From Owenia fusiformis (lineage: Eukaryota; Annelida; Polychaeta; Sabellida; Oweniidae), in NCBI GenBank assembly GCA_903813345.2, contig CAIIXF020000006.1:684001-748000 (forward strand): a DNA stretch of 64,000 bases, in the 5' to 3' direction. Positions 11,956-23,557 of the stretch are shown here, in pieces; the stretch's first letter is position 1; each line of letters opens with the position of its first letter. The notes beneath the pieces were generated by a model. That model did not search any database, was not told the DNA's origin, and saw only the letters and a list, made by a program, of their open reading frames with translations. The position numbers and the translations under genes were made by a program.

Positions 11956-13239
11956 TGTCACCACCAAAAGTGGTGACATATTGTTATGGTCTCCGTTTTT
12001 TGCGACGGCGGTTGGCGTCCGGCGTCCGGCGTCTGGCGTCCGGCGTCCGGCGTCTGTAACAATTTCTTACAACTTCCTATAACATAACAAATACTGTTTA
12101 GACTGACTTCAATTTTTTTCTAAATCATCTACATGTTCTCAGAAGTTCAAATCTGACTTTAGATTTTACATTTGACCTTCAAAAAGGTCTCTTTTCAACT
12201 TGCTTCACATTGACTAAATTTTTTTTCAAAATCATCTACATGTTCTCAGAAATTCAAATCTGACTTTAGATTTGACTTTAGATTTGACATTTGACCTTCA
12301 AATCTGACTTAAGATTTGACATTTGACCTTCAATGACCTTCTCAAGGTCAAAAAAGGTCAAAAAGGTCTGTTTTCAACTTGCTTCAAATTGACTAAAAAA
12401 AATTTCCAAAATCATCTACGTTTTCTCAGAAATTCAAATCTGACTTTAGATTTGACTTAAGATTTGACATTTGACCTTCAATGACCTTCTCAAAGTCAAA
12501 AAAGGTCAAAAAGGTCTTTTTTCAACTTGCTTCAAATTGACTAATTTTTTTTTTCAAAATCATCTACATGTTCTCAGAAATTCAAATTTGACTTTAGATT
12601 TGACATTTGACCTTCAATGACCTTCTCAATGTCAAAAAAGGTCAAAAAGGTATTTTTTCATCTTGCTTCAAACTGACTAAAATTTTTTTTCAAAATCATC
12701 TACATGTTCTCAGAAATTCAAATATGACTTTAGATTTGACCTTCAATGACCTTCTCAAGGTCAAAAAAGGTCAAAAAGGTCTTTTTCAACTTGCTTCAAA
12801 TTGACTAATTTTTTTTTCAAAATCATCTACATGTTCTCAGAAATTCAAATCTGACTTAAGATTTGACATTTGACCTTTAATGACCTTCTCAAGGTAAAAA
12901 AAGGTCAAAAAGGTCTGTTTTCAGAAATTCAAATCTGACTTTAGATTTGACATTTGACCTTCAAAATCATCTACGTGTTCTCAGAAATTCAAATCTGACT
13001 TTAGATTTGACTTAAGATTTGACATTTGACCTTCAATGACCTTCTCAAAGTCAAAAAAGGTCAAAAAGGTCTTTTTTCAACTTGCTTCAAATTGACTAAT
13101 TTTTTTTTCAAAATCATCTACATGTTCTCAGAAATTCAAATCTGACTTTAGATTTGACATTTGACCTTCAATGACCTTCTCAATGTCAAAAAAGGTCAAA
13201 AAGGTATTTTTTCATCTTGCTTCAAATTGACTAAAAAAG
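11956..13239. repeat. Minisatellite (family A), first array
   Basis: It opens with a hairpin of 11-bp arms, TATGTCACCAC and GTGGTGACATA (about 11956-11982), then a run of GGCGTCCGGCGTC words (about 12013-12055), then an array of 128-136 bp units to 13239. Each unit carries TTCAAATCTGACTTTAGA, TTTGACATTTGACCTTCAA, TGACCTTCTCAA, GGTCAAAAAGG and CTTGCTTCAAATTGACTA. Some units carry internal deletions. The array is the downstream part of the 1,939-bp duplicated block. Confidence 0.85.
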
Positions 13240-13782
13240 GAAGTCATGGCGGAGCATTCTGGTGTATTCTGGGTAGATGCCTCCATTCGTTTAAAAGGCA
13301 ATAATACAGATAGACTCTGGGAGAAACTTCAAATAGGCAAGGGAATGGTGTTTTTCGCATCAGCTTTCGCCCATTCAAATTTTGCGACGACCCGAGCGGG
13401 GATGTATGATTATCTTCCAACTGATAAAGAGAAGATGAAGGACCTGGGCTCAATCGGAGCCACAGCGATGCTGCTTTACAACACTAAATTCGTTTATGAA
13501 CATTATATAAAATGGTGGGTGTTATGTGCATTAAATAGGTACTGTATTGCACCCGATGGGTCGAGAAAATACTGCGACCCTTACGACACATACGAGGAAA
13601 AATATCATTTCTATAGGAATTGCCACAGATTCGATCAAGCAGCTTTGAATATTTTAGTTTGTAATACATTTAATTACGACAAAAGTACAATTTACTCATT
13701 ACGAGCCACGCAATGGCTTTCCATTAAAAGATACAAGACGTATATGTTTGAGCCTCATTATTGTGCAAGTAAGATTACATAA
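13240..13782 (+). pseudogene. Duplicated third exon of DUF1647 gene 1
   Basis: Copy of 11301-11843 shifted by 1,939 bp. The frame is intact to the same stop. I see one coding difference, ACG to GCG at the second codon after GAAGTC (Thr to Ala). An AG dinucleotide still precedes the exon, but it now comes from the minisatellite rather than the intron; a pyrimidine-rich stretch lies 15-30 nt upstream. No copy of exons 1 and 2 lies between the two. It can only be expressed as an alternative terminal exon of the upstream gene, otherwise it is a non-functional copy. It could also be two haplotypes joined in the assembly. Confidence 0.75.
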
Positions 13783-13894
13783 CGTGTTTGTGTAACTATT
13801 TTGGAACAAAAAATGAAGAACTCCAACTTCGAATTTCAATAAATTTCGTTGCTTTCCTGTCAAGTAGATTGTAATGTTAGTTTTTGTTTTATTA

Positions 13895-15560
13895 TGTCAC
13901 CACCAAAAGTGGTGACATATTGTTATGGTCTCCGTTTTTTGCGACGGCGGTTGGCGTCCGGCGTCCGGCGTCTGGCGTCCGGCGTCCGGCGTCTGTAACA
14001 ATTTCTTACAACTTCCTATAACATAACAAATACTGTTTAGACTGACTTCAATTTTTTTCTAAATCATCTACATGTTCTCAGAAGTTCAAATCTGACTTTA
14101 GATTTTACATTTGACCTTCAAAAAGGTCTCTTTTCAACTTGCTTCACATTGACTAAATTTTTTTTCAAAATCATCTACATGTTCTCAGAAATTCAAATCT
14201 GACTTTAGATTTGACTTTAGATTTGACATTTGACCTTCAAATCTGACTTAAGATTTGACATTTGACCTTCAATGACCTTCTCAAAGTCAAAAAAGGTCAA
14301 AAAGGTCTTTTTTCAACTTGCTTCAAATTGACTAATTTTTTTTTTCAAAATCATCTACATGTTCTCAGAAATTCAAATCTGACTTTAGATTTGACATTTG
14401 ACCTTCAATGACCTTCTCAATGTCAAAAAAGGTCAAAAAGGTATTTTTTCATCTTGCTTCAAACTGACTAAAAAAAATTTTCAAAATCATCTACATGTTC
14501 TCAGAAATTCAAATATGACTTTAGATTTGACCTTCAATGACCTTCTCAAGGTCAAAAAAGGTCAAAAAGGTCTTTTTCAACTTGCTTCAAATTGACTAAT
14601 TTTTTTTTCAAAATCATCTACATGTTCTCAGAAATTCAAATCTGACTTAAGATTTGACATTTGACCTTTAATGACCTTCTCAAGGTAAAAAAAGGTCAAA
14701 AAGGTCTGTTTTCAGAAATTCAAATCTGACTTTAGATTTGACTTTAGATTTGACATTTGACCTTCAAAATCATCTACGTGTTCTCAGAAATTCAAATCTG
14801 ACTTTAGATTTGACTTAAGATTTGACATTTGACCTTCAATGACCTTCTCAAAGTCAAAAAAGGTCAAAAAGGTCTTTTTTCAACTTGCTTCAAATTGACT
14901 AATTTTTTTTTCAAAATCATCTACATGTTCTCAGAAATTCAAATCTGACTCTAGATTTGACATTTGACCTTCAATGACCTTCTCAATGTCAAAAAAGGTC
15001 AAAAAGGTATTTTTTCATCTTGCTTCAAATTGACTAAAAAAAATTTTCAAAATCATCTACATGTTCTCAGAAATTCAAATATGACTTTAGATTTGACATT
15101 TGACCTTCAATGACCTTCTCAAGGTCAAAAAAGGTCAAAAAGGTCTTTTTTCAACTTGCTTCAAATTGACTAATTTTTTTTTCAAAATCATCTACATGTT
15201 CTCAGAAATTCAAATCTGATTTTAGATTTGACATTTGACCTTTAATGACATTCTCAAGGTCAAAAAAGGTCAAAAAGGTCTGTTTTCAACTTGCTTCAAA
15301 TTGACCAAATTTTTTTTCAAAATCATCTACATCTTTTCAGAAGTTCAAATTTGACTTTACAAGTTCTCAGAAGTTCAAATCTGACTTTAGATTTGACCTT
15401 TGACCTTCAATGACCTTCTCAAGGTCAAAAAGGTATTTTTCAACTTGCTTCAAATTGACTAATTTTTTTTTCAAAATCATCTACATGTTCTCAGAAGTTC
15501 TTCTTAAGGTCAAAAGGTATTTTCCAACTTGCTTTAAATTGACCAAATTGTTTTAGGTGG
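13895..15560. repeat. Minisatellite (family A), second array
   Basis: Repeats the hairpin, GGCGTC run and 128-136 bp units of the first array but with a different number and order of units: the stretch after about 14272 lacks a unit present at about 12330-12465. The array ends with AGGTGGTGACATTTTGTCAT and ATGTTAATGCCTTGT (about 15553-15586), words also found at 47090-47220 and 48385-48520. Confidence 0.83.
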
Positions 15561-15586
15561 TGACATTTTGTCATGTTAATGCCTTG

Positions 15587-15880
15587 TCAAAAGTTGAGTT
15601 GGTGTTCAATTGAATAACGCTATATTTGCCAAGTGGTTTCAATGTACCATGAAAGGGGAAATTGATTAAGATATGGCATTTCTATGAATTGGGTACAATG
15701 TTAGAATCTAAAAGCTGACACTCTCACCTTTCCAACGATGCATTTTAATCTCGGGGCCAATCAATAGAGTAGTATTCCACACTTTTGTATAACTTGTATA
15801 TTTTAGCGCAAGCGTAAAAAACTACAGCTAGAACTTAGTTTGGAAACATTTTCCATTTCAGTTCAAAATGTATTCCCTAA
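15587..15880. other. Short intergenic stretch
   Basis: Nothing recognised between the minisatellite and the inverted-repeat element that starts at 15881. Confidence 0.5.
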
Positions 15881-16687
15881 CCCTACTATCACACCAAACT
15901 AGTTCTCACTACGTTTTCGAAAACGGGATTCAACTGTGTACGAACGGCCTGGACGTATTTAGAACCGTTTGGGGTCTATTTACAAACTTCATCGAACGTA
16001 CTCGAACGGGAAGGTCCTTTAGAACTTAAAACATGCTCAAAATATTCTCGTGGTCGTCACGTTCTACAATTAGAACGAGTCACAACGTACTAACGACGAG
16101 CTGGACGTACTACGAACGGAACCGTCGTACTTCAATCCTACTAGGGACGTTTTTACACGAGTTGAACTGTCTGAGGACGTATTGAGAACGAGGTAGAACT
16201 AATTGCAAACGGGTTTAAACTGACTAAGAACGTATTAAAGACTGCCTATGAACGAGTTAGCAAAAATATAGCTATCACACCAAACAAGTTGCCACTGCGT
16301 TCTTCAAAACTGGTTTTAAACTGTGTGCGAACGGAATGAACGTAGCTGCAACTTCCTAAGGTCTATTTACGAACTTCATGAACGTTCTCAGGCGGGAAGG
16401 TGATTTTAGAATTTTGACTCGGTTCAAAATTCGATGGCGACCATACCGTTCTGTAATCAGGTCATGATGACCTTCTAGACTAAGGGACGCGTTATACGAC
16501 GTTGCACACCGAGCGTGGTACGACATGAACGAACTGCGAATGAGATGGACGTATTGAAGACTGTTTATGAACGAAGTAGCTAATTATTTTAGAGATATTT
16601 CCCGACCACAGCCAGATTGAGCCCGTTTTACGACGTTTTCGTAGGACTGGCAAGAACGGGTAAGAACTAGTTTGGTGTGATAGGGGG
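15881..16687. mobile_element. Non-autonomous TIR element, copy 1
   Basis: Bounded by a perfect 21-bp inverted repeat: CTATCACACCAAACTAGTTC at 15886 and its complement GAACTAGTTTGGTGTGATAG ending at 16683. The body is unusually rich in GAACG/CGAAC/AACGAG words and has no coding frame. An internal near-copy of the left end (TATCACACCAAACAAGTTGC, about 16270) shows that it contains a degenerate duplication. A second copy is at 21994-23166. The target duplication is not clear: flanks are C-rich on the left and G-rich on the right. Confidence 0.8.
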
Positions 16688-17128
16688 TAAGCTAGCTATG
16701 GATCCTTTCTTGTACAATAACAAATTAAGGTATAGTAGAGAATGAATAGACTGGTGGATTAACGTGGACCGTTTACATGTTGAGTGTCATACTAGAGCAG
16801 GTACGTAGTCAAGGAGATTTCCACTCCCTCCAAAAGTTTGTTGTTGACATCTTAGCGTGAGATTGATGGATGGAGATAATCCATACGGAACGGAATGTTG
16901 AGTTTTAAATGTTACCAGTTTACAGCCATTGTAAAGTTTTTCGGTTTCAGTCAAATCTGGGGTTAGTCTACTTTTTGTAAAAAACAATTGCACTAAAAAA
17001 CAAAAAATGTTAACAAAAACAACAGTTAAATAAAATTTATATAAATTATTTTTGCATTAATTTGTTGTAAATCAGTCATCATTATATAAAGGACCGTCTT
17101 TCTTTACAGAATGTTTTCAATAATTGAT
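16688..17128. other. Intergenic, nothing recognised
   Basis: AT-rich sequence between the TIR element and the possible retrotransposon fragment; no feature assigned. Confidence 0.45.
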
Positions 17129-17434
17129 TTAAGAGAAAAACATTGTTGAATTCAGTTCACCATATCGATACCAATCCTTTGGAACTTTGTCTAAACAGCT
17201 CCGCTTCTCTTCCAATCTTTCCATCAACATGTCTAGGCGCCCCTCCATATTCCTGAGTTTATTTATCATTTTGGCATACTCGTGTTTTAGCCCCGGGGTT
17301 TTAGCCGTTAGCTGGTTGCGCTCATTCACTGGTTTCTCCGCTGGTTTGTCTCTCATTTCCACAAGCAACATTGCCAGTATATCATTTGTTTCAGCAAACT
17401 TCTTTCCTTCCCAACGCGCCGCCGCTGTCACCAA
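17129..17434 (-). pseudogene. Unrecognised small frame next to an LTR-like sequence
   Basis: A minus-strand frame of about 100 residues, highly charged and helix-forming in its second half (MINKLRNMEGRLDMLMERL, a likely coiled coil), ending DWYRYGELNST. I do not recognise the family. On the minus strand it begins directly after an LTR-like block (17436-17784), and the first bases after that block, TTGGTGACAGCGGCG, are placed like a tRNA primer-binding site. It may therefore be the 5' remnant of a retrotransposon gag-like frame whose remainder is gone. An ordinary terminal exon is the alternative. Confidence 0.35.
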
Positions 17435-17435
17435 T

Positions 17436-17784
17436 TGTTGGAATCTTGCTCTAACTAATTCTACTTAAAATAAAAACTCATGACGTTTCCATTCTCAAAT
17501 ATATATAATTCTTTTATTGTTACTTTCCAATTTATACATCTTCATTCTTCAGTTTCACACTCATTCATTTATCCAACTACGCATATACCCAGAGACTATA
17601 AAACAAATATACCATTATAACAATAGCCTTTATAGGCTAACAATTAAAGATCAAACGTCATTAATCTTTCTCAAATGTTCTCTTTAATCAAGGCTGATTA
17701 AAGGTTCACATATAACATTTCAACATGTGATTAATGAGATCTGAAATTAAGATAAATGAAAGCTAACTTTGCTGGATCCCAACA
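17436..17784 (-). mobile_element. Possible solo or residual LTR (about 349 bp)
   Basis: On the minus strand the block starts TGTTGGGATCCAGCAAAG and ends AGAGCAAGATTCCAACA, giving the TG...CA ends of an LTR with TGTTGG/CCAACA inverted tips. A minus-strand AATAAA lies inside (about 17510). A primer-site-like sequence follows in the correct place. No partner LTR or target duplication was found. The right edge lies only 5 bp upstream of the start codon of the second DUF1647 gene. Confidence 0.45.
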
Positions 17785-17789
17785 ACATA

Positions 17790-20700
17790 ATGAATACTAG
17801 GATGATGGCATCTACGAAACGTACATATTTGAGGTTTGTATTTTTGTTGATTCGTTGTATGCTGGTATTGCTGATATTACTTGTTTTGAAAAATAAATTG
17901 GTAAGTAAAACTTTCTCATTCGAGCACAGAAAATAGTGATTTCAATGACTTTAAAAGTCTAAATATTGTACACGCGACAATTTTACGGAAAGAAATATCC
18001 ATGCGTTGTTAAATTGGATTTTGCCTCATTGTGCTCAGATTCCGTCGATTACTAATGGGAAAACTGAATGTTTTAGATAAGAACAAATGAAGGGAAAAGA
18101 ATACGTAATGGCGAAGGGGACAGTAATGGCGACGAGGTCCGCATAAACATTTCACGAATGGAGACTTTGCAAGAACCCGTATTGAAATTCCGTTATGCAA
18201 TAGAAACTCAAGATCATTCTCTAAAAGCAAATGAAGAGCTGGTTGCATCACGAGATGTGTTAAAGAGACTCGAAATCCCTCCACCTGAAGAAAAATTCAT
18301 TGACTTGTCTGCGGACATGCTAAAAAACTTTGTGTTTGTAACTGCGGCGAGTTCTAACCACTTCGATGAAAGCTTAGATTTGATTGGTAGTATCCAAGAA
18401 TTCATGCCAGAAAGAGTAATATACTACTATGACATTGGTCTTAAAACAGGCCAAGTTGAAATATTGAAGAAATTATGTGGGGTGAAATATCGACTTTTGA
18501 ATTTTGATGTGTACCCAGAGCACGTTGCTACTCTGTCGACGTATGCTTTCAAGGCAATATCTATCAAGGTAAATTGTATAATGATCACTTCATAAGTCAT
18601 TTTTTTCGTCCCCTCCTACCCTTCATTTGCAACTCCACGGAGGAGCAAATCCCACCCAACAAAACATGTTTTGATAAATAGCGGCCATCTTGAAATTTCT
18701 TCTTGAACAGAGCTCTTTTGTCCCTGGGTATTAGCGTATAAGAAAAATTACGGCGATTTTGAAACTCTGCTGTCATCTCGAAAATTTCTTCTAAAGTAGA
18801 GATCCTTTGTCCCTAGGCATCATCATATAAAAGTTGAACCAAATCCGTCCATTGATATTTGAGTTATTAAAGATTACCTCTTTTAACGAAAAATGGCGGC
18901 CATTTTGAAATTGAGCGGTCATCTTAAAAATATTTTATTAACTAAATCTCCTTTAACCCTGGGCATCAGCTTATAAAATTTGAACCAAATCTGTCAATTG
19001 GTATTTGAGTAATCAAAGATTTTTAAGAAAATTGGCAGCCATTTTGAAATTCACTGGCCATCTTGAAAATCTCTTCTTATGCAAAGCTCAGTTGTCTCTA
19101 GGCATCAGCATATGAAATTTGAAGTATATCCGTCAACTAGTATTTGGGTTATCAAAATTACATTTTCATATGATACTGATACACGCTTGTGTTAAAAGTG
19201 TCGTGGGAATTCTGCCTACAACGTGTGAAATAAGGAAAAAAGAAAAATCGTACCTTCGATGTTCCGACATTTTATTACCAAAACGAACCGTTTTGGTAAC
19301 CAGCGTAATCGAGCGGATCACCAGTGTATACACACCATTGGATGTGGCATGGCTTCGTTTTTAAAATATTAAAAAACACTACCCGGAAGTGGTATTTACA
19401 AGATTGTCCACCTCACTTCCAGCAGAGGTCCTACACCCATAAGGCATAAGCCTATAAAAGGATTGGTATCGATATGGCAAACTGAATTCAATATCAAACC
19501 TTTTCTCTCAAACCAATTATTGAAAACATTCTTTAAAAACCCTATCCTTAATGTAATGGTCACAGATTGACAACAATCTAATTCGAAAATTAGTATACAT
19601 TTTATATTATTGTTTTTGTGAACATTTTTTGTTTTTGTTCCTTTCTGCCAATTCTTGAGAATGAAATAAAAGATCTTTCCGAACCTTGTTGGAACAAAAT
19701 AGCATAAACAACATTTTCTCAGACCTCTCAAAGGAAAATTTGTTAGGTATTCAACAACCCCAAAATAGATTAAAATTAAAGTTACAGTTTTATTTCATTA
19801 ACACGATACTTTTTTAAATGAACCAACATTTCCTTTATACAATCACAATATTGAGAGACCTAAACACGTTATATCATTTTGTTACAATAAAGTTCGGATA
19901 GATGTTCCATTTTATTCCGAACATATGCATATGATACCGAGAACAAAAGAAGTACCTGGCGTGTTTTCTAAAACAATATAGAGAATAAGGGTGATAAGAA
20001 AATTGAACCACTAAAACAGATGAATATTTCTACTATACCCGCCATGCTATCTGACCCGAACGAGCCACCTGGTGGTGAAACTGGTGACTAACTTCTCGCA
20101 TCGAGTTATTCATTTGCCATATCGATAGCAATTCTTTGAATCAAATCCGTTAACTTGTATTGGAGTTATAGTCTGACGGACGGCTTCCTATATCCCTACG
20201 AACTTCTTTCGGTGGGATAACTAGATATTGTGTTATGTATCAATAGTATATTGTAGCATCGTTTTCATCATCATTCCGTCCTTGACTGGAGTGTCTTTTT
20301 CGTTAGTGCTGAGATTGACCCTGGGAGATTGACCTGTACATAAATCTTCATGTTTATACGTAATGTATATATCTAAAAATCAGCTAAAATACAGTTTATG
20401 GTTTTTACATCTTATAGGAAGTCATGGGGGAGCACTCTGGTGTATTCTGGGTAGATACCTCTATTCGTTTAAAAGGCAATAATACAGAGACATTCTGGAA
20501 TATACTTCAAGTGGGCAATGGAATGGTGTTTTTCGTATCAGCTTTCGCCCATTCAAACTTCGCAACGACTCGAGCGGAAATGTATGATTTTCTCCCAACT
20601 GATCAAGAGAAGATGAAGGACCTGGGCTCAATCGGAGCAGGTGCGATGCTGCTTCACAACACTAACTTCGTTTATGAACATTATATAAAATGGTGGGTGT

Positions 20701-20960
20701 TATGTGCATTGAATAGGTACTGTATTGCACCAGATGGGTCGAGAAAATTCTGCGACCATTATTACACATATGAGGAAAGATATCATATCTATAGGAACTG
20801 CCACAGATTTGAGCAAGCAGCTTTGAATATTTTAGTTTGTAATGCATTTAATCACGACAAAAGTACAATTTACACATTACGCGCGAGATATTGGCTTTCC
20901 ATTAAAAGATACAAGACTGTGATGTTTAAACTTCATCGTTGTGAAAGTAAGATTACGTAA
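17790..20960 (+). CDS. DUF1647-family type II membrane protein, gene 2 (three exons, about 381 aa)
   Basis: Exons 17790-17900, 18077-18568 and 20418-20960, all phase 0. Exon 1 encodes MNTRMMASTKRTYLRFVFLL and a hydrophobic anchor. Exon 2 has a longer Gly/Asp/Arg stem than gene 1 (a duplicated 'NGEGDSNGDE'-like stretch) and then FVFVTAASSNHFDESLD and YYYDIGL. Exon 3 begins EVMGEHSGVFWVDTSIRL and ends with the same Cys-rich tail. Exon borders and phases match gene 1, so the two arose by whole-gene duplication. Intron 2 (1.85 kb) is much longer than in gene 1 (305 bp) because of inserted repeats. AATAAA occurs at 20989. Predicted Golgi glycosyltransferase-like enzyme; activity unknown. Confidence 0.77.
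18656..19180. repeat. Family B tandem-unit repeat in intron 2 of DUF1647 gene 2
   Basis: Same units and orientation as at 640-1200: GGCCATCTTGAAA, TTTGAACCAAATCC, GAGTTATCAAAGATT and GGCGGCCATTTTGAAATT words recur every 120-145 bp. A fragment of the array end reappears at about 20140-20225 (GACGGACGGCTTCC, CTTTCGGTGGGATAAC). Confidence 0.7.
19165..19335. mobile_element. MITE fragment related to the one at 32644-32894
   Basis: Shares CATATGATACTGA, GTCGTGGGAATTCTGCCTAC, TTCCGACATTTTATTAC and the end CGAGCGGATCACCAGTG with the right half of the element in PPP1R11 intron 3. Only this end is present, so it is a truncated copy inserted within the family B block. Confidence 0.6.
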
Positions 20961-20988
20961 AACATGCATGTGGTTTTAACTTTTTTGT

Positions 20989-20999
20989 AATAAAATAAA
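20989..20999 (+). promoter_or_regulatory. Overlapping AATAAA signals of DUF1647 gene 2
   Basis: AATAAA at 20989 and again at 20994, about 30 nt after the stop codon. Confidence 0.55.
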
Positions 21000-21993
21000 T
21001 AACTTTGAATTTCAGTTTATTCTGATCCTTTTCCTGTCTAGTAGATTGTCTAGGTAAAGTATGTTTGTTTCTTATCAAAAGTTAAATTGAGGGTAAAAAT
21101 GACGCCATTTTCTCCATGGTTCGATTATACCAGTGGAAATACAAAATTGAAAGAATAGTGTTTTTATGAATTGGAAACAATCTTAAAATCCAAAAGCTGT
21201 CAATTGCTGGAATTTCACCATGCGTTTTAGAAAGGCATCTAAGGTTTTACCCCGGTTTGAAAAATAGGTGTAATCACGATTGCGGTTTTACAAAAGCGGT
21301 TTTCCAAAACTCCTGGAAGCCTAGTCACTAGAAAACTTAAATCATTAGGCACTTTTGGAGTGCAGTGTAATACCGATCGGTTTTTGTAAAAAAACGGGTT
21401 TTTACCATTTGCCCTAAACGAAATAAGACGTATTTCGAATGCTGTACACATTTGGATCACCGCAAAAATACAGGAAATGATGGATGGGAGCCAAAAGATG
21501 CAATAGGTCATCAAATCATATCGCAAAAATTGAAAGTAAGTTCACATCACTGGCAAAAGTCTCGGTTACGTTTTCTCTAAGATGCTAAAAGAATACAGGT
21601 GTTATTCCAAATTAAATTCCTATGGCGCTTTAGAATTGTTGGTGTAATCAGGATGGCGATTTTGTAAAGCGCTTCCCATTAAAGCGCTTTTAGCGGTATT
21701 TCTGGTGTAATTCCAGCAATTCTCACCTTTCCAACGGTACATGAGAACCCTTGGCACAATCGAGTAAAGTATTCTGAACTTGTTTTTATTGTATTTTGTC
21801 TTCTCACACTGTATTTACTAACAAGTTAGAACCCAAAACACTAATACACACACTAAAACACAATTCTATTTACTTTTGTCTGTACTAGTTAAGGTGTATC
21901 ACCTTTTGAAGCCTTCGCTTGGAGTATGATATAATCATTAAATAATTTGATTTGATATCATGCGGATCTTTTTGAGTTTTTTGGTACCATATA
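21000..21993. other. Intergenic, no gene recognised
   Basis: Contains low-grade repeated words (GGTGTAATCACGATTGCGG at about 21267 and GGTGTAATCAGGATGGCG at about 21640) suggesting an old degenerate repeat, but no definable element and no gene. Confidence 0.45.
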
Positions 21994-23166
21994 CCCTACT
22001 ATCACACCAAACTAGTTCTCACTACGTTCTCGAAAACGGGCTCCAACTGTGAACGAACGGACTGGACCTTCTTAGAACCGTTTGGGATCTATTTACAAAC
22101 TTCATCGAACGTACTCGAACGGGCAGGTCCTCTAGAACTTAGACAATGCTCAAAATGTTCTCGTGGTCGTCACGTTCTACAATTAGAACGAGTGACAACG
22201 TACTAACGACGAGCTGGACGTACTACGAACGGAACCATCGTACTTCAATCCTACTAGGGACGTTTTAATAACGAGTTGAACTGTCTGAGGACGTGTTGAG
22301 AACGAGATAGAACTAATTGCAAACGGGTTTAAACTGATTAAGAACGTATTTAACACTGCTTATGAACGAGTTAGCAAAAAAATAGCTATCACACCAAACA
22401 AGTTGCCACTGCGTTCTTCAAAACTGGTTTTAAACTGAGTGCGAACGGAATGAACGTAGCTGCAACTTTCTAAGGTCTATTTACGAACTTTATGAACGTT
22501 CTCAGACGGGAATGTGATTTTAATCTGTAATCTGTAATCAGGTCATGTTGACCTTCTAGACTAAGGGACGCGTTCTACGACGTTGCACACCGACGTGGTG
22601 CGACCTGAACGAACTGCGAACGAGATGGACGTATTGAAGACTGTTTAAAGAATAGGCGGGCAGAATTGGAGGTCCAAAAAAAAGTTTAATGTACAGTTGC
22701 AACATATTCTCGAATTTGGTACCGTTGGAAAGCTTGAGATGCCTAGATTTGAGATCCACTTGTTAGCAATTACGAAATGTGGGCCGAATGTCTCTAAAAC
22801 GCCCGTTTCCATGGTAACCACAAAAATATGTTGTTAATAAGCAGAACATTATTTTTATCCATAACTTTACTAATATTGCTTCGATTTTAATGAAATTGGT
22901 ATCAAATTGAAGAGAATTGAAAGTTCCATTTTCGAAAATAACAATTATGCAAATTAGCTCATTTGCATATTTATTGTGTCGTCATCACTGCATTATTTTG
23001 CGTATTTTCTGATAAATGAGTATATTTATTTCAGTACAGTAATGAATAGTTAGAAGCTTATTATTTCAGACATATTTCTCGACCACAGCCAGATTGAGCC
23101 CGTTTTACGACGTTTTCGTAGGACTGGCAAGAACGGGTAAGAACTAGTTTGGTGTGATAGGGGGGT
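21994..23166. mobile_element. Non-autonomous TIR element, copy 2, with an insertion
   Basis: Same orientation and same 21-bp inverted ends as copy 1 (left from 21999, right ending 23160). The body matches copy 1 closely through ATTGAAGACTGTTT (to 22647), then about 390 bp without a counterpart (about 22648-23040, opening AATAGGCGGGCAGAATTGG), then the shared right end from the region of ATATTTCTCGACCACAGCC. Either copy 2 gained the insert or copy 1 lost it. Confidence 0.8.
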
Positions 23167-23557
23167 TACATATTAGTGCCACGCCCTAATCAGGGTGCTG
23201 TACGAAGTAAACGTAAAAAATGTACAACTTCTAGTTTTGACAATCAACACTAATACCTGAATCATGTCCATGTGATTGTCTTCAATACAGTGTTGCCTAG
23301 AAGTCATTGTTGTATATCTTTAACTAAACTTTACATTGTATCGATCAAAATGAAAAACTACAGGTAAGGCCTTCTTTGTAGAAACGTTAATAGGTAAGTA
23401 TACACTTCAAATGGGAGGATCAATCCATAAAGAAGAAGAATCGGCGTTCACGTACAAGTTTAATAAAAACGTGTAATTTACCGATACTCTCTAAATATTA
23501 TCAGCCTGACACCAGCCTTTTGAAAAATAATTATAGCCGTTTTTTCATAGTTCTGCT
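23167..23557. other. 3' flank of the DC-STAMP gene, nothing recognised
   Basis: Short intergenic stretch. No poly-A tract indicating a retrocopy is seen at the gene's 3' end, and no clear polyadenylation hexamer was located. Confidence 0.4.

Noticed and set aside
12607-14595. Repeated small frames MTFNDLLNVKKGQKG
   Set aside because: They are translations of minisatellite units; identical frames appear once per duplicated block.
15876-15886. CCCTAACCCTA resembling telomeric repeat at the left border of the TIR element
   Set aside because: Less than two units long and at one copy only (copy 2 lacks it), so chance is the simplest explanation.
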